The notes under the pieces: generated by a model
What the model was told of the DNA's origin: nothing
The model's database searches: none
The model's input: the letters and a program-made list of their open reading frames with translations, nothing else
Made by a program: the position numbers and the translations under genes
Shown: positions 24,613 through 33,139 of the stretch, piece by piece
Layout of the letters: every line of letters starts with the position of its first letter
Position numbering within the stretch: position 1 is the first letter of the stretch
Assembly: GCF_903944925.1 (NCBI RefSeq)
Contig: NZ_CAJATU010000131.1
Coordinates: 62,001 to 126,000 of the forward strand
Direction of reading: 5' to 3'
Origin: an uncultured Rhodopila sp.
Lineage (GTDB): Bacteria > Pseudomonadota > Alphaproteobacteria > Acetobacterales > Acetobacteraceae
Length of the DNA: 64,000 bases

Positions 24613-26034
24613 ATGGCGCGCCGACCGGGCGCGGTGACGCGGGAGCGGCGGCTGCAGGCGGTCAGCGCCTGGCTGGACAAGCCCGATGCGCTGGCGGCGG
24701 AGTTCGCCGCGGGGGAGACCACGCAGCGCATCCGCACGTTCTCCCAGGCGGCGCCGGACGACCTGGTGGCGGCTTTGGACCTGCTCGGGCGATTGAAGGG
24801 TGTGGGGATCGTCGTGCACGGCCCGCGCGGCTGCGCCGCCGCGCTGGTTGGGGCCGCGCCGCTGGCGCATTGGGCGGTCACCGGGCTGGACCAGCGCGAC
24901 ACGATCATGGGGTCCGAGGGGGTGGTGGAGCGCGCCGTGCTGGCCCTGGTGCGGCGGCATGAGCCGTGGGCGGTGTTCGTGGTGACGACTCCCGTGGTGG
25001 CGATCAATGCCGACGACGCGCGCGATACGGTGCTGTCATTGACGGATGAGCTGGGGATTCCGGTGCAACTGGTGCGCACCGACGGGTTCAAGTCGCGCGT
25101 CGCGGCGACGGGTTTCGATGCGGCCTGCCAGGCGCTGCTGAACCTGGTGCCGGCGGTGGCGGAGGCGAGGCAAGACGATCTGGTCAATGTCGTGGCGCGC
25201 GACGCCGCGGCGGCGAGGGCGTCGGCGGCTTTGCTGGAAGAGCTCGGGCTGAAGGTGAATGTGCTGCCGGCGGGGGCCGATGCCGAGGGCTTTGCGCGAG
25301 CGGCGCGGGCACGTCTATCCATCTGCGTTGATCCGGATGCGACGATGGTGTTCGCCGCCGCGCTGGAAGCAGCGCACGGCGTGCCGGTGCTGCGCGCCGG
25401 CGTGCCCATTGGATTGGCCGCGACCCGGCGCTGGCTGGACGCCGTCGCAGCGGCGGCCGGGCAGGCGTCGGCCGGAATCCTGGTGGCACCGCCGTATCAA
25501 CCCGCCATGACGAGGGGGTGGAAGAGGGCGGCCGCCTCCGACAAGGATGGTGCTGCGGAACGGGCCCTGCATGGAGTTCGCGTGCATCTGGCCCTCCCGG
25601 CCGATGCCGTCTTTGCCGCGGCCGAACTGGTCACCGAACTGGGGGGCGTCGTCGCCGGGGTAACCGTCGGGCATATCGATAGCAGCCATGCCGAAGCGCT
25701 TGACGCATTCACCCGTACACACCCCGGCGTCACCCTGCACGTCGCCGCCGGACAGCCGTTCGAACTCGTCAACCTGCTGGCGAAGCAGTGCCTCGACCTG
25801 TTCATGGGCACGCCGGAACTGGCCGCCCTGGCCGCCGCGGCAGGAGTCCCGGCGGTGGGGCTGACCCCGGCCGCCCTCATCGGCTGGCGCGGTGCCGCGC
25901 GGCTGGCGGAGCGGGCACGGGCTGCTCTGACCAATCCGGCCTTCTTCCGCCGTCTGTCGGCCGCGCCGTCTCCGTACGCCGCCGGCTGGCTGCGCCGCAG
26001 CGCCGACTGGCACGTCAAGCAGGAGGTCCGCTGA
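24613..26034 (+). CDS. Nitrogenase component-1-like protein, D-type position, reduced cysteine set
   Basis: 473 residues, starting one base after the H-gene stop. The oxidoreductase/nitrogenase component-1 fold is seen in VHGPRGCAAALVG (Cys74), LDQRDTIMGSEGVVERAVLA, and AVFVVTTPVVAINADDA. The last aligns with the NifD ECPxGLIGDD segment but has Thr in place of Cys. Only one P-cluster-type cysteine therefore remains. Cys238 in LSICVDPDAT may align with the NifD Cys275 region, while the C-terminal segment that carries His442 in NifD reads GLTPAALIGWRGAARLAERA, without His. So no complete FeMo-co site is predicted. Compared with NifD it is shorter, and Ala-rich. Confidence 0.85.
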   Translation: MARRPGAVTRERRLQAVSAWLDKPDALAAEFAAGETTQRIRTFSQAAPDDLVAALDLLGRLKGVGIVVHGPRGCAAALVGAAPLAHWAVTGLDQRDTIMGSEGVVERAVLALVRRHEPWAVFVVTTPVVAINADDARDTVLSLTDELGIPVQLVRTDGFKSRVAATGFDAACQALLNLVPAVAEARQDDLVNVVARDAAAARASAALLEELGLKVNVLPAGADAEGFARAARARLSICVDPDATMVFAAALEAAHGVPVLRAGVPIGLAATRRWLDAVAAAAGQASAGILVAPPYQPAMTRGWKRAAASDKDGAAERALHGVRVHLALPADAVFAAAELVTELGGVVAGVTVGHIDSSHAEALDAFTRTHPGVTLHVAAGQPFELVNLLAKQCLDLFMGTPELAALAAAAGVPAVGLTPAALIGWRGAARLAERARAALTNPAFFRRLSAAPSPYAAGWLRRSADWHVKQEVR

Positions 26035-27332
26035 TGGCCCGTCCGCTGGAAAGCCCCGGCGCGGGATGCGCGCTGCATGGGGCGTTGCACTGCGCCACCG
26101 CCGTCCCTGGCGTCGTGCCGATCCTGCATGCGACGGCGGGGTGTGCGGTGCAGGCGCATCTGAACGGAGCGGCCGCCGGTTTGGGCGGCCCGGACCGGTT
26201 CGGCGGATTGGCGGCTCCGGCGTGCAACGTGTTCGAGAAGCAGGTCGTGTTCGGCGCCACCGCCCGGCTGCGCGAGCAGATCAAGAACACCGTCAAGATC
26301 ATGGATGGCGGCCTGCACGTCGTGCTGACCAGTTGTGCCACCGAGATGATTGGCGACGACGTGCCGGCCATGGCGAAGGAGGCGCGCGACCAGGGATTTG
26401 CCGTGCTGTCAATCGCGTCCGCCGGGTTCCGCGGCAGTGCGCATGACGGCTACGGGCTGTTCCTGAAGGGCGTGCTGGCGCAGTTCGCCGAACCGGCGGG
26501 CGAACGCGACCCTCTGCTGGTCAATCTGCTGGGGATCGTGCCGCGCCAGGACGCGTTCTGGGAGGGCGACCTGGCCGAGTGGTCGCGCCTGCTGGCCGGT
26601 ATCGGCCTGCGCGCCAATCCGGTGTTCGGGCCGGAGGGCGGCATTGACGGGCTGCGCGACCTGACGCGCGCCGGCAGCAGCCTGGTGGTGTCGCCCCGGG
26701 GTGTCGAGGTCGCCCGGGCGCTGGAACAGGATTTCGGTGTGCCCTGGCTGGACACCGGCGGGTTGCCGGTGGGGGCCGTGGCCAGCGGCAGCCTGTTGCG
26801 CGATCTGGCGGCGCGGCTGGATCTGCCGGTCGAACCGGTCGAAGCCTTCATCGCGGCGGAGACGCGGCGCGAGGATCACTACCTCGGTCGGCTCGCGGAC
26901 GTCTATTTCCGGCACGGTCTGCAACGGAGTTTCGCGCTGGTCGCCGGCAGCCTGCACGCGGCCGGGCTGGCGGACTTCCTGACCGGGACGCTGGGCTGGC
27001 TGCCGCGCCTGGTGGTTGTCGCCGACGGTCCGCCGGAAGCGTCCCGCGCGGCGTTGCAGCAGCATATCGCGGCGCTGACCGAAGGCTACGGCACGCGCGT
27101 GCTGTTCAGCGAAGATGCCGGCGAGATCGAGGCGGCGATCGTGGCGGGCGGCGCGGAGATCGTGCTCGGGCGGGCGCTGGATCGCGGCGCCGCCGATGCG
27201 TTGGGCGTCGAACTGGTGCAGGTCGCCTTTCCCGTGGCCGATCGGCTGGTGCTGGACAAAGGGTTGTCGGGGGTAAGGGGGGCGGTGACGCTGATCGAGG
27301 AGATCGCCCGGGCGGTGCTGGCGGCGGGTTGA
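26034..27332 (+). CDS. Nitrogenase component-1-like protein, K-type position, full three-cysteine set
   Basis: 432 residues; ATG 26034 overlaps the previous stop as TGATG and follows AGGAGG. Three ligand-type cysteines are present: Cys12 (GAGCALHGA), Cys37 (LHATAGCAVQ) and Cys101 (LTSCATEMIGDD). The segment CNVFEKQVVFGATARL is the equivalent of the VFGG motif. Extra cysteines are Cys20 and Cys64. Together with Cys74 of the upstream subunit this makes four ligands, the number in BchNB and BchYZ. A single [4Fe-4S] between the subunits is thus more likely than an 8Fe P-cluster. It ends the operon. Substrate unknown. Confidence 0.86.
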   Translation: MARPLESPGAGCALHGALHCATAVPGVVPILHATAGCAVQAHLNGAAAGLGGPDRFGGLAAPACNVFEKQVVFGATARLREQIKNTVKIMDGGLHVVLTSCATEMIGDDVPAMAKEARDQGFAVLSIASAGFRGSAHDGYGLFLKGVLAQFAEPAGERDPLLVNLLGIVPRQDAFWEGDLAEWSRLLAGIGLRANPVFGPEGGIDGLRDLTRAGSSLVVSPRGVEVARALEQDFGVPWLDTGGLPVGAVASGSLLRDLAARLDLPVEPVEAFIAAETRREDHYLGRLADVYFRHGLQRSFALVAGSLHAAGLADFLTGTLGWLPRLVVVADGPPEASRAALQQHIAALTEGYGTRVLFSEDAGEIEAAIVAGGAEIVLGRALDRGAADALGVELVQVAFPVADRLVLDKGLSGVRGAVTLIEEIARAVLAAG

Positions 27333-27566
27333 CCGGATGTTACGCCATTTGCGATGGTTCGGCGGGATCCTCATCGCGGTCACCGGCCGATAGCCGTAAA
27401 ATTAGCACATGACCTGGCAGGAACCGGATGGTTTTGGCGGCACGCCTGCTTTGGGCAGGCTCGGTTATTTGAGCAAGAAACGGATTTTGAAAGTGCGCGA
27501 TCGGATCTCGCGCATAAAGCCGAAGCTGAACCACAGATCACGCCTCGGGTTTAGCCGCTAAACCGA

Positions 27567-28193
27567 TTACTGCGCAGCAACGCCCAGCAGCCCCGCGCGC
27601 AGCACCTCCGACGGCGGGCGGGCGCCGATGAAGCCCTCGATGATCATGTTCCCGAGGCGGTTGCCGTTGAAGGCGATGACCTCCCGTCCGTTGAAGACGA
27701 CCCGGAAGCTGTTGGCCGTGACGATATAAAGGGTGACATCGCCCTCCTGCACCGGTGCGGCGGAGGCGACAAGCCGCTCGAAATCGCCTTGCAGCGCGGC
27801 ATCGCAACCGCCGCCGCCGCAATTGACCTTTTCGCCCTCGCGGTAGCGGTCCTGCACCTGGCTCTTCGATCCGCTATGGATGTGATGCAGCGCAATCACC
27901 TTCGGCCCGGGAGAGGCCAGGATGGCCCGCGCGTCGGAGGTCTTTTTCGGCAGATAGAGTGCGCCCACGTAGATCCGGATTTTCAGGAATGTCAGCGTGC
28001 GCACGCCGAGGCCGTTCAGCACGAGAGTTTGGCCATCGATGCGCAGCGTGTCCGGCACATCCACGCCACCGAGCGTCGCCGCGGACGCCGGTGGCAGCAG
28101 CCAAAGCGATACCAGCAGAACCACGGCAGCCCGGAAATACCCTCGCCTGTCCTGCGAAGTCAGCGGACTGATGTCATGCTTCGGCATGGTCAT
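27567..28193 (-). CDS. Secreted chalcone-isomerase-fold protein
   Basis: 208 residues with a signal peptide (AAVVLLVSLWLLPPASAA). The mature part has LVLNGLGVRTLTFLKIRIYV, GALYLPKKTSDARAIL and VTLYIVTANSFRVVFNGREV, matching the bacterial chalcone_isomerase-like family. These periplasmic proteins share the fold of chalcone isomerase and fatty-acid-binding relatives but lack a proven enzymatic role. A Cys/Gly-rich insert NCGGGGCDAA is unusual. It is convergent with the nitrogenase-like operon, with about 234 bases between the two stop codons that hold no gene. Confidence 0.78.
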   Translation of the reverse strand: MTMPKHDISPLTSQDRRGYFRAAVVLLVSLWLLPPASAATLGGVDVPDTLRIDGQTLVLNGLGVRTLTFLKIRIYVGALYLPKKTSDARAILASPGPKVIALHHIHSGSKSQVQDRYREGEKVNCGGGGCDAALQGDFERLVASAAPVQEGDVTLYIVTANSFRVVFNGREVIAFNGNRLGNMIIEGFIGARPPSEVLRAGLLGVAAQ

Positions 28194-28241
28194 GGCTTCC
28201 TCCCGTCCTGCGTGACCCCGGGGGTGGCGTGGCCCCTGGTG

Positions 28242-29132
28242 TCAGCCGTCTGCACGCCGCCGCAACGCCGCCGCCCGACGCACAACCGACCGCGCCCGTT
28301 CCACCACCGGCACGTCGATCATCGCGCCCTCAAACTGAACAGCCCCGAGCCCGGCCGCGAGTGCCTGATCGTACGCCGCGATCATCCGCTCCGCCCGTTC
28401 CACCTCCCCGGCGCCGGGCGCGAACGCCTCGTTCAGCACCGCAACCTGCAACGGATGCACCGCGCTGGCGCAAACGAAGCCGAACCGGCGGGAGCGCCTG
28501 ACCATCGCCCGAAACGCCGCCTGGTCGCGGAAATCCGCGATCGAGCCGATGAAGCCCATCGGCAGGATCCCCGCCGCCCGCGCCGCGAAAACCGTCTGCT
28601 GCTTGGGGTAGAAGAGCGCCTCCGGCTCCGGCTGCATGCCGGTATCGGCGGCGAAATCCTCCGACCCGAGGCTTAGCCCCACCACCCGGGGATGCGATTT
28701 CGCGATCTGCTCGATACGCAGGAAACCGGCCGCAGTCTCCACCAGGACGATGAATTTCAGTGCCCCCGCCGGCAGCCCGCGCTCGGTCTCCAGTTCAGTA
28801 ACGATGTCGGCGCAGGCCCGCACATGCTCCGCGCTGTCCACCTTGGTCAGCATCAGCGCCGCCACACCCGGAACGACCGCCGCTTCCAGATCCCGCACCA
28901 GCAGCCGCCACGGCCGGTTCACCCGCACCACCACATCGGCACCGTTGCGCGCCACCACCGGGATCGCGCCTGCGATCAGTGTCCGCGCATGCGCCTTCTG
29001 CGACGGCGCGACCGAGTCCTCCAGATCCAGGATGATCGCGTCGGCGCCGCGATCCGCCGCCGTGGCGACGAACTTTTCCACTGGCACCGGAACGAACAGC
29101 AGCGACCGCCATACCGGCAGATCATCGCGCAT
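28242..29132 (-). CDS. CitE/HpcH-type CoA-ester lyase
   Basis: 296 residues of the citrate-lyase-beta/malyl-CoA lyase TIM-barrel family. RSLLFVPVPVEKFVATAADR, ADAIILDLEDSVAPSQKAHA (metal Asp/Glu region), VVRVNRPW, KFIVLVETAAGFLRIEQIAK (catalytic Glu) and GLSLGSEDFAADTGM are all conserved. Such enzymes cleave malyl-, methylmalyl- or citramalyl-CoA. Its start is 2 bases after the stop of the CoA-transferase, so the two form an operon: activate a hydroxy-dicarboxylate, then cleave it to acetyl-CoA or pyruvate and a second acid. Substrate is inferred. Confidence 0.88.
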   Translation of the reverse strand: MRDDLPVWRSLLFVPVPVEKFVATAADRGADAIILDLEDSVAPSQKAHARTLIAGAIPVVARNGADVVVRVNRPWRLLVRDLEAAVVPGVAALMLTKVDSAEHVRACADIVTELETERGLPAGALKFIVLVETAAGFLRIEQIAKSHPRVVGLSLGSEDFAADTGMQPEPEALFYPKQQTVFAARAAGILPMGFIGSIADFRDQAAFRAMVRRSRRFGFVCASAVHPLQVAVLNEAFAPGAGEVERAERMIAAYDQALAAGLGAVQFEGAMIDVPVVERARSVVRRAAALRRRADG

Positions 29133-29134
29133 GC

Positions 29135-30355
29135 TCAGCCCCCGCCGATGGCGCCGGCCGCCTCCAGCGCGGCCAGCCGGGCGGCGTCATAGCCGATGGA
29201 CTCCAGCACAGCCCGCGTATGCTGCCCCAGCGACGGCGCGGCGGAGCGCAGGCGGCCCGGCGTCGCCGACAGCCGGGGAATGACGTTATGCATCAGCACG
29301 GACCCCGCCTCGTCATCCGGAGCCTCCACCACCACGCCGCGCGCCTGCACATGCGGATCGTCCAGCAACTGGTCGATTTCGAATATCGGCGCCGCCGTCA
29401 CCTCCGCCGCTTCGAACACCGCCATCGCCTCTTCCAGGGTGCGCTCCGCGATCCAGCCGGCGACGATGCCGTCGCAGGCATCCATGTTGCGCACCCGGTC
29501 GGTGTTGGTGCGGAAGCGCGGGTCCGCAATGACATCCGCCCGGCCGATGGCGCGGAACAGCCGCTCGGCCATTGCCTGGATCGAGGCGGAGATCGCCACG
29601 AACCGCCCGTCGTTCGTCGGGTACACGTTGCGCGGCGAGGTGGTGGCCGATCGGCTGCCGGTGCGGTGGGGTTTGCGGCCGGACAGGCGCCAGGCGGCGG
29701 CGTCCGGACCCTGCACCGAGATGATCGGGTCGAGCAGCGGCAGGTCGATCACCTGGCCCGGCCCGCCGCGCTCGGCCACCCGCAGCGCCACCATCACCGC
29801 GTAGGCGCCATACAGGCCGGCCACCATGTCGGCCATCGCCAGCGGCGGCAGCACCGGAGGACGATCATCGAAGCCGTTCTTGGCGGCAAAGCCGGACATT
29901 GCCTCGACCAGGGTGCCGAAGCCGGGGCGGTCGCGGTAAGGGCCGTCCTGGCCGAAGCCGGTGATGCGCAGGATGACCAGGCCGGGGTTGCGGGCCAGCA
30001 GCACCTCCGGACCCAGCCCCATCTGCTCCAGCGTGCCGGGGCGGTAGTTCTCGACCAGCACCTGGCTGGTGGCCAGCAGATCCAGCAACGCCTCCCGCCC
30101 GGCGGCGGAACGGAGGTTCAGGGCGACGCTTTTCTTGTTGCGCGCATACACCTTCCAGTGCAGCGACAAGCCGTTGACTTTCCAGGCCCGCAGCGGATCG
30201 CCGAGCTTCGGGTCCTCGACCTTGATCACCTCCGCCCCATGATCAGCCAGTTGCAGGCTGACCATGTTGCCGGCGACGAGGCGCGACAGATCGACGACGC
30301 GGATGCCATCCAGCGGCGCGGGGGCGGTGGGATCGAACGCAATGCGGGGAATCAT
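29135..30355 (-). CDS. CaiB/BaiF family CoA-transferase (class III)
   Basis: 406 residues. The N-terminus GIRVVDLSRLVAGNMVSLQL and GAEVIKVEDPKLGDPLRAWK, then LLDLLATSQVLVENYRPGTL and the active-site stretch FGQDGPYRDRPGFGTLVEAM, define the formyl-CoA transferase family. The catalytic Asp lies downstream in the ADMVAGLYGA segment. It would move CoA between carboxylic acids. Operon with the lyase suggests a malate, citramalate or itaconate-type substrate as in Smt/Ict systems; this is inference. The start ATG 30355 lies 63 bases from the CHRD gene end. Confidence 0.9.
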   Translation of the reverse strand: MIPRIAFDPTAPAPLDGIRVVDLSRLVAGNMVSLQLADHGAEVIKVEDPKLGDPLRAWKVNGLSLHWKVYARNKKSVALNLRSAAGREALLDLLATSQVLVENYRPGTLEQMGLGPEVLLARNPGLVILRITGFGQDGPYRDRPGFGTLVEAMSGFAAKNGFDDRPPVLPPLAMADMVAGLYGAYAVMVALRVAERGGPGQVIDLPLLDPIISVQGPDAAAWRLSGRKPHRTGSRSATTSPRNVYPTNDGRFVAISASIQAMAERLFRAIGRADVIADPRFRTNTDRVRNMDACDGIVAGWIAERTLEEAMAVFEAAEVTAAPIFEIDQLLDDPHVQARGVVVEAPDDEAGSVLMHNVIPRLSATPGRLRSAAPSLGQHTRAVLESIGYDAARLAALEAAGAIGGG

Positions 30356-30418
30356 GGTCCTGCTCTTCGGGGCAGTCCATTGTCCCGTGAGATTGCGTCC
30401 CGGTGCAAGTCCGGCGGG

Positions 30419-30844
30419 TTACTTCACCGCTTCCAACTGGCCGCGGATGGCGCCGCCCGGGTTGTTCTTCGAATGGACGTTCACGTAGTACAGCCCGTCA
30501 GCGAGCTGCTTCTCCTGCTCCGCGGTCAGTTTGGCGCTGCCATGGATGGGACTTTTCGGCGCGTTGCCCAGCGGCACGATGACACCGGCATTCTTTCCGG
30601 CCTCGGCCGGACCGTGGATATGCGCCGCGGTCACCTCGCTGGAAAACCCGCTGAACGTGACGTCGTAGGTCAGTTCATGCGTGGCCGTGTCGAGCGTGGC
30701 CGTCGCTTCGCCGGAGCCGGTGGATTTCGACGGCGGCACCTCCGAGGCGGCGCTGAGCGTGGCGTGGAATTTCTCCGTCGCGGCAAACGCGGTGCCGGCG
30801 AATGCGACCGCGAAGCCGGCGGCGATCAAGGACTGACGCAGCAT
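30419..30844 (-). CDS. Secreted CHRD-domain protein
   Basis: 141 residues with Sec signal MLRQSLIAAGFAVAFAGTAF ending AFA-ATE. The CHRD (chordin) pattern follows: ATLSAASEVPPSKSTGSGEA, ELTYDVTFSGFSSEVTAAHI, HGPAEAGKNAGVIVPL and the C-terminal YYVNVHSKNNPGGAIRGQL. Bacterial CHRD proteins are periplasmic or extracellular beta-sandwiches of unknown function. GGGAGGG precedes the ATG by 5 bases. It is monocistronic and divergent from the DUF2459 gene. Confidence 0.88.
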   Translation of the reverse strand: MLRQSLIAAGFAVAFAGTAFAATEKFHATLSAASEVPPSKSTGSGEATATLDTATHELTYDVTFSGFSSEVTAAHIHGPAEAGKNAGVIVPLGNAPKSPIHGSAKLTAEQEKQLADGLYYVNVHSKNNPGGAIRGQLEAVK

Positions 30845-31048
30845 GGAACCCTCCCGTTTTGACCTGGCTGGCAGATATCGCGATCCGGCGGCGTCTGCCC
30901 AATCACGACAGTGCAACATCGGCTCACCGCGCCCCGGGACAAACCAACTGTGAGTGTGAGCGCCGTCCCGTTGTGCATTAAGAACGCTGGCGAACGCCGC
31001 ACGGAGATTGCCTATGGCGAATGGCACGGCAGCGGACCACAAACCGGC

Positions 31049-31693
31049 GTGACACGGGTGATCGTGGCGCTGGCTGCCGCATGCCTGCTGGCGGCGTGCA
31101 CCGCGTTGGCGCCCCGCCCGGACCCGGCCGCCGACGCCGTGGTCTACGTTATCGGCCGTGATTGGCATACCGATATCGGTCTGCCCGTCGACGAGATTGC
31201 CGGGCCTCTGGCGGAGGTGGAGCGGCCGTTTCCCGGTGTGCGCGTGCTCACCTTCGGCTTTGGCGACCGCCGGTTCCTGCTGACTCGCGACCGGTCGCCG
31301 CTGTCGATGCTGGCCGCATTGCTGCCCGGCCGGGGCGCGCTGCTGATCACCGCCCTGGGCACGGACCCGGCACCGGCGTTCGGTGCCGCGCATGTGGTGC
31401 GCCTGCATATCAGCGCGGACGAATTGTCGCGGCTGCGCGCTCGGCTATGGCGGGAGTTCGAGCACACGACAGGGAACCAGCCGGTTCTGCTGGCGGAGGG
31501 ACCCTATCCGGGCAGCCTGTTCTACGCCGCTTCGGCAACCTATTCGGGGCTGTATACCTGCAATACCTGGACTGCGGATGTGGCGCGCGCCGGCGGCCTG
31601 GCGATGCCGGCCGCCGGCGTGCTGTTCGCCGGTCAGGTCATGGGTCCGGCGCGCTGGCTGGCCTCGCGCCAGGCGTTACTGCACCGACCCTGA
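31049..31693 (+). CDS. DUF2459 (TIGR02117-type) lipoprotein
   Basis: About 214 residues from GTG 31049. The signal VTRVIVALAAACLLAACTAL carries a lipobox LAAC. The mature part begins VVYVIGRDWHTDIGLPVDEI, the conserved start of this family, and continues with LTFGFGDRRFLLTR and YPGSLFYAASATYSGLYTCN followed by TWTADVARAGG. The family has a papain-like look (His in DWHT, Cys in CNTW) and is often found near polyhydroxybutyrate or envelope genes. Its activity is unknown. The frame continues upstream to 30911 but without secretion-like sequence. Confidence 0.72.
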   Translation: MTRVIVALAAACLLAACTALAPRPDPAADAVVYVIGRDWHTDIGLPVDEIAGPLAEVERPFPGVRVLTFGFGDRRFLLTRDRSPLSMLAALLPGRGALLITALGTDPAPAFGAAHVVRLHISADELSRLRARLWREFEHTTGNQPVLLAEGPYPGSLFYAASATYSGLYTCNTWTADVARAGGLAMPAAGVLFAGQVMGPARWLASRQALLHRP

Positions 31694-31807
31694 CGGCATC
31701 ACCACGGTGGTGTGGGACGGGGGCGGCGGGTCGCTGCTGCTGAACGACAGGCAGCCGCTTAAACCGAGCGGCAACAGCAGAAGCAGAACGGCAAAGGCAA
31801 CGCGCAT
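31676..31807 (-). CDS. Micro-lipoprotein, 43 residues, related to the one at 20098-20220
   Basis: MRVAFAVLLLLLPLGLSGCL is a lipoprotein signal with lipobox LSGC. The mature tail is CLSFSSSDPPPPSHTTVVMP followed by SGSVQ. The upstream bases on this strand contain GGAGGA about 9 bases before the ATG. The LSGCLSFSSS core, Pro-rich middle and TT-V-P end match the 40-residue lipoprotein next to the tRNA; a 20-base stretch encoding the core is almost identical in both. It overlaps the end of the convergent DUF2459 gene by 18 bases. Function unknown. Confidence 0.72.
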   Translation of the reverse strand: MRVAFAVLLLLLPLGLSGCLSFSSSDPPPPSHTTVVMPSGSVQ

Positions 31808-31918
31808 GGGAAAAGTCCTCCGGCTTGCGACTTACAGAACGCCGCCGAAGCGGACGGGTTGCGTCGCCGATGGCCCGGGTTCGGCTGGCCCGGACCGTGC
31901 CGGACCAGCCTTTGCCGC

Positions 31919-32908
31919 CTACAACTCGCCAACCGTCTCCATCTGCGGATTCGCCGGGAAGTAGACGAACCCGTCATTATGCGTGGCCACGTGCCCGATT
32001 CCGGGCCACGCAAAGTGGTAGGCGAGCAACGGTATCCGGTTCGACGCCAGCATGGTCAGCATGCGTACGCGGCTTTCGGCCGACTGCGCCGCATCGGTGT
32101 CATAGGCGAACTGGGTGCGCGGATGCTCCAGCAGCAGCACCGGGTGGTGCGCGAGGTCGCCGATATAGCAAAGCTGCTTGCCGCCCACGTCGATCATGAA
32201 GATGGTGTGGCTGACGGTGTGGCCGGGGGCGGACAGGGCGGTGACGCCGGGCAGGATCTGCTCGTTGTCCTTATAGAAGTGGATCGAATCCTTCACCGGC
32301 AGCAGGTTGTTGCGCGCCTGGGCGAGGAAATGCGGCCGGGCAGGGTAGTTGGCCGGGATCGTCCCGTCATCGGTCCAGTAGTTGAAGTCGGCCTCGCCGA
32401 TGAAGTATTGCGCGTTCGGGAAGTTGCGCTTGCCGTCGGCGCCGATGAGGCCGCCGCAATGGTCGATATGGGCGTGGCTCATGACCACCGCATCGACGCT
32501 TTTGGGATCGATGTTGGCGGCCTGCAATGTCTTCAGCATCTTGCCGGTGCTGTCGCCGAACAGCGCGTCGGTGCCCATTCCGGTATCGAACAGCACGACG
32601 CGGTCGCCGAAATTCACCACCAGAATATTCTGTTCCAGTACCGCATTATTGGTCGGCAGGAAGTTGTCGCGCAATTCCGTGTCGATTTCCTCCTTGGTGA
32701 TCTTGACGAAGGAGTTGGCCGGGTTGCCGAGCGGAAGCTGGCCGTCGGAGACGACCGTGCATTCGGCCGAACCCAGCTTGAAGCGGTAGAAATACGGCGC
32801 CTGCGGCTGGCCGAGCGGCATTTTCGCCTGCGACCGGCGGGGCAGCGCCAGCGCGGCGGCGCCGGCGGCGGTGGACGTCAGGAATCTCCGACGGTTCGTT
32901 AGTATCAT
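31919..32908 (-). CDS. Tat-exported metallo-beta-lactamase-fold hydrolase
   Basis: 329 residues from ATG 32908 with AGGAGGG upstream. The N-terminus NRRRFLTSTAAGAAALALPR is a twin-arginine signal. The MBL metal motif is SHAHIDHCGG, with further ligands in LSAPGHTVSHTIFM, YIGDLAHHPVLL and the C-terminal AYHFAWPGIGHV. The domain resembles quorum-quenching lactonase or alkylsulfatase-like periplasmic members, such as those often annotated as MBL-fold metallohydrolase in alphaproteobacteria. A periplasmic hydrolase of unknown substrate is the safest call. Confidence 0.88.
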   Translation of the reverse strand: MILTNRRRFLTSTAAGAAALALPRRSQAKMPLGQPQAPYFYRFKLGSAECTVVSDGQLPLGNPANSFVKITKEEIDTELRDNFLPTNNAVLEQNILVVNFGDRVVLFDTGMGTDALFGDSTGKMLKTLQAANIDPKSVDAVVMSHAHIDHCGGLIGADGKRNFPNAQYFIGEADFNYWTDDGTIPANYPARPHFLAQARNNLLPVKDSIHFYKDNEQILPGVTALSAPGHTVSHTIFMIDVGGKQLCYIGDLAHHPVLLLEHPRTQFAYDTDAAQSAESRVRMLTMLASNRIPLLAYHFAWPGIGHVATHNDGFVYFPANPQMETVGEL

Positions 32909-33139
32909 CAGGGTGTCCCTCCTTGATATCGTTGTTCGTAGGCGGCTTGCTCCTGTCGCGAGCAAAAAACGCGTATGCAGCTTGCATGTTTTTTTGGGCC
33001 TTGCAAACACATGGACCCCGGCTGTCCGGTCCGGCGCCGCCCGGTTCGCGCCGGCGTCCTTAACGATCCGGGTCCGGTTCGGACCTGACTTACCGGCAAC
33101 CGAATGCGTCGCTGCGCGGGTTCCGTGGCGATCGCGCCG

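Noticed and set aside
26034-27332. Identification of the H/D/K set as protochlorophyllide or chlorophyllide reductase (Bch)
   Set aside because: No other bacteriochlorophyll gene is in the window, and the D-type protein lacks the BchB/BchZ N-terminal ligand pattern; a radical SAM partner is not part of those enzymes.
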